NCBI GenBank assembly: GCA_017556885.1
Contig: JAFYLV010000152.1
Coordinates: forward strand, 1-6,055
Reading direction: 5' to 3'
DNA: 6,055 nucleotides
DNA from: Clostridia bacterium
Lineage (GTDB): Bacteria > Bacillota > Clostridia > Oscillospirales > QAMX01
In this document: piece after piece, positions 5,154 through 6,055 of the stretch
How positions within the stretch are numbered: position 1 is the first letter of the stretch
Layout: each line of letters begins with the position of its first letter
Translations under genes and position numbers: made by a program
Notes under the pieces: model-generated
Seen by the model: the letters and a program-made list of their open reading frames with translations, nothing else
The model's database searches: none
What the model was told of the DNA's origin: nothing

Positions 5154-6055
5154 TCAACGATTCATGATACCCAGATATCCGGCCGCACAGAGCACCGCCG
5201 TCAGGGTCACCGCAACAAAGAAAATCTTTTTCTCGCCCCAGCCGCACATCTCAAAATGATGGTGGATGGGTGCCATTTTGAAAATCCGCTTGCCGTGGCT
5301 GATCTTAAACCAGCCCACTTGCAGGATGACGCTCACCATTTCAAGGATATACACAAAGCCCACAAGGATCAGTACCGCCGGGGCTTCGATACCAAAGGCC
5401 AGCGCGCATACCATGCCGCCGAGGAAGAGGGAGCCCGTGTCTCCCATAAAAACACGCGCCGGGTTAAAATTGTGATACAGAAAGCCCAGCATACCGCCAA
5501 GCAGCGCCGCCGCAGGGACAGCAACGGAGGTATATCTTCCGTCCGCAGTAAAAAGTGCCGCCGCAAGGAACAGCACCGATACCGGCACAGTAACGCCGGC
5601 GCAGAGACCGTCGATACCGTCGGTAAGATTGACCGCGTTATCCATGCCAACGATAAAAATGGCGGCGATCACGGCATAAAGATACCAGTTCATAGGGATG
5701 CTTACGTTGACAAAGGGGATATACAGTTCACCCGAATCATATCCCCATACGCGCAGAAGCGTCAGAAAGACCGCGGCAGCAGCCGTCTGCAAAAGCAGCT
5801 TCTGCAGCGGTGTCAGCCCTTCGTTCTGCTTTTTGCGGATCTTGGTCATGTCGTCCACAAAGCCCGCGCCGCCAAAAATCAGAGCCGGCACCAGCACCGC
5901 GAGAGGTCGAAAATCCCCCTTCAGATAATACGGTGCACCAAAGACGAGCACCGCCGCCACGATGGCACCGATGAACAGGATACCGCCCATGGTAGGGGTT
6001 CCCTGCTTGGCTCTGTGCCAGCGGGGACCGATCTCCAGAATATGCTGTCCGAACT
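5154..6055 (-). CDS. mraY: Phospho-N-acetylmuramoyl-pentapeptide transferase (MraY), N-terminus outside the window
   Basis: An integral membrane enzyme that transfers phospho-MurNAc-pentapeptide from its UDP carrier to undecaprenyl phosphate, forming lipid I. The frame is open to the window edge; about 300 residues are visible and perhaps the first 20-60 are missing. Numbering from the first complete codon (F at 6053): GPRWHRAKQGTPTMGG (9-24), a GFVDD Asp pair (D67, D68), NLTDGIDGL (142-150), FMGDTGS with D205, and IHHHFEMCGWGE (263-274). These are the Mg2+/substrate motifs of the family, all intact. Many hydrophobic helices lie between them. An internal Met at 5990 belongs to TPTMGG and is not the start. 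Stop is TGA at 5156-5154. In most Firmicutes murD follows mraY; here ftsW follows directly. Confidence 0.96.
   Translation of the reverse strand, partial: FGQHILEIGPRWHRAKQGTPTMGGILFIGAIVAAVLVFGAPYYLKGDFRPLAVLVPALIFGGAGFVDDMTKIRKKQNEGLTPLQKLLLQTAAAAVFLTLLRVWGYDSGELYIPFVNVSIPMNWYLYAVIAAIFIVGMDNAVNLTDGIDGLCAGVTVPVSVLFLAAALFTADGRYTSVAVPAAALLGGMLGFLYHNFNPARVFMGDTGSLFLGGMVCALAFGIEAPAVLILVGFVYILEMVSVILQVGWFKISHGKRIFKMAPIHHHFEMCGWGEKKIFFVAVTLTAVLCAAGYLGIMNR

Overview
The window is a piece of a division and cell wall (dcw) cluster. All six genes lie on the minus strand, so transcription runs from high to low coordinates: mraY (3' part), ftsW/spoVE, murG, murA, ftsQ/divIB, then the 5' part of ftsZ. 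The gene set, murA sitting between murG and ftsQ, and the wording of the proteins (for example the clostridial-looking SEDS and MurG motifs) point to a Gram-positive anaerobe of the class Clostridia, possibly a gut Lachnospiraceae/Oscillospiraceae-type organism. MurA and MurG are cysteine-rich (16 and 11 Cys), which fits an anaerobe. Coding DNA is GC-rich and the ftsQ-ftsZ spacer is strikingly AT-rich. The taxonomic call is inference only.

Layout: 6055-5154 mraY (N-terminus outside the window); 5129-3951 ftsW, 24 bases after mraY; 3943-2810 murG, 7 bases after ftsW, with its Shine-Dalgarno inside the ftsW 3' end; a 91-base gap with a small hairpin; 2718-1456 murA; a 35-base gap; 1420-593 ftsQ; a 171-base regulatory gap; 421-1 ftsZ, running out of the window. 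The only long unannotated stretches are reading-frame shadows of these genes.

How the genes work together: MurA makes the first committed precursor step (UDP-GlcNAc enolpyruvyl transfer) in the cytosol. MraY makes lipid I and MurG makes lipid II at the membrane. FtsW polymerises lipid II at the septum, FtsQ/DivIB scaffolds the divisome, and FtsZ forms the Z-ring. The first five genes look like one operon. ftsZ also has a near-consensus sigma-A promoter of its own, with an UP-like A/T tract.

Main anomalies: (1) ftsZ has an in-frame TAG at codon 86, yet the frame on both sides is perfectly FtsZ-like, including the tubulin signature downstream of the stop. This could be an error, a nonsense allele or recoding; the five neighbouring genes have no internal TAG and murA itself ends in TAG, which argues against genome-wide recoding. 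(2) murD is missing from its usual place between mraY and ftsW, and ftsA is missing between ftsQ and ftsZ. (3) MurA carries unusual cysteine clusters, one close to the catalytic loop. I see no mobile element, CRISPR array, tRNA/rRNA or clearly undescribed system.
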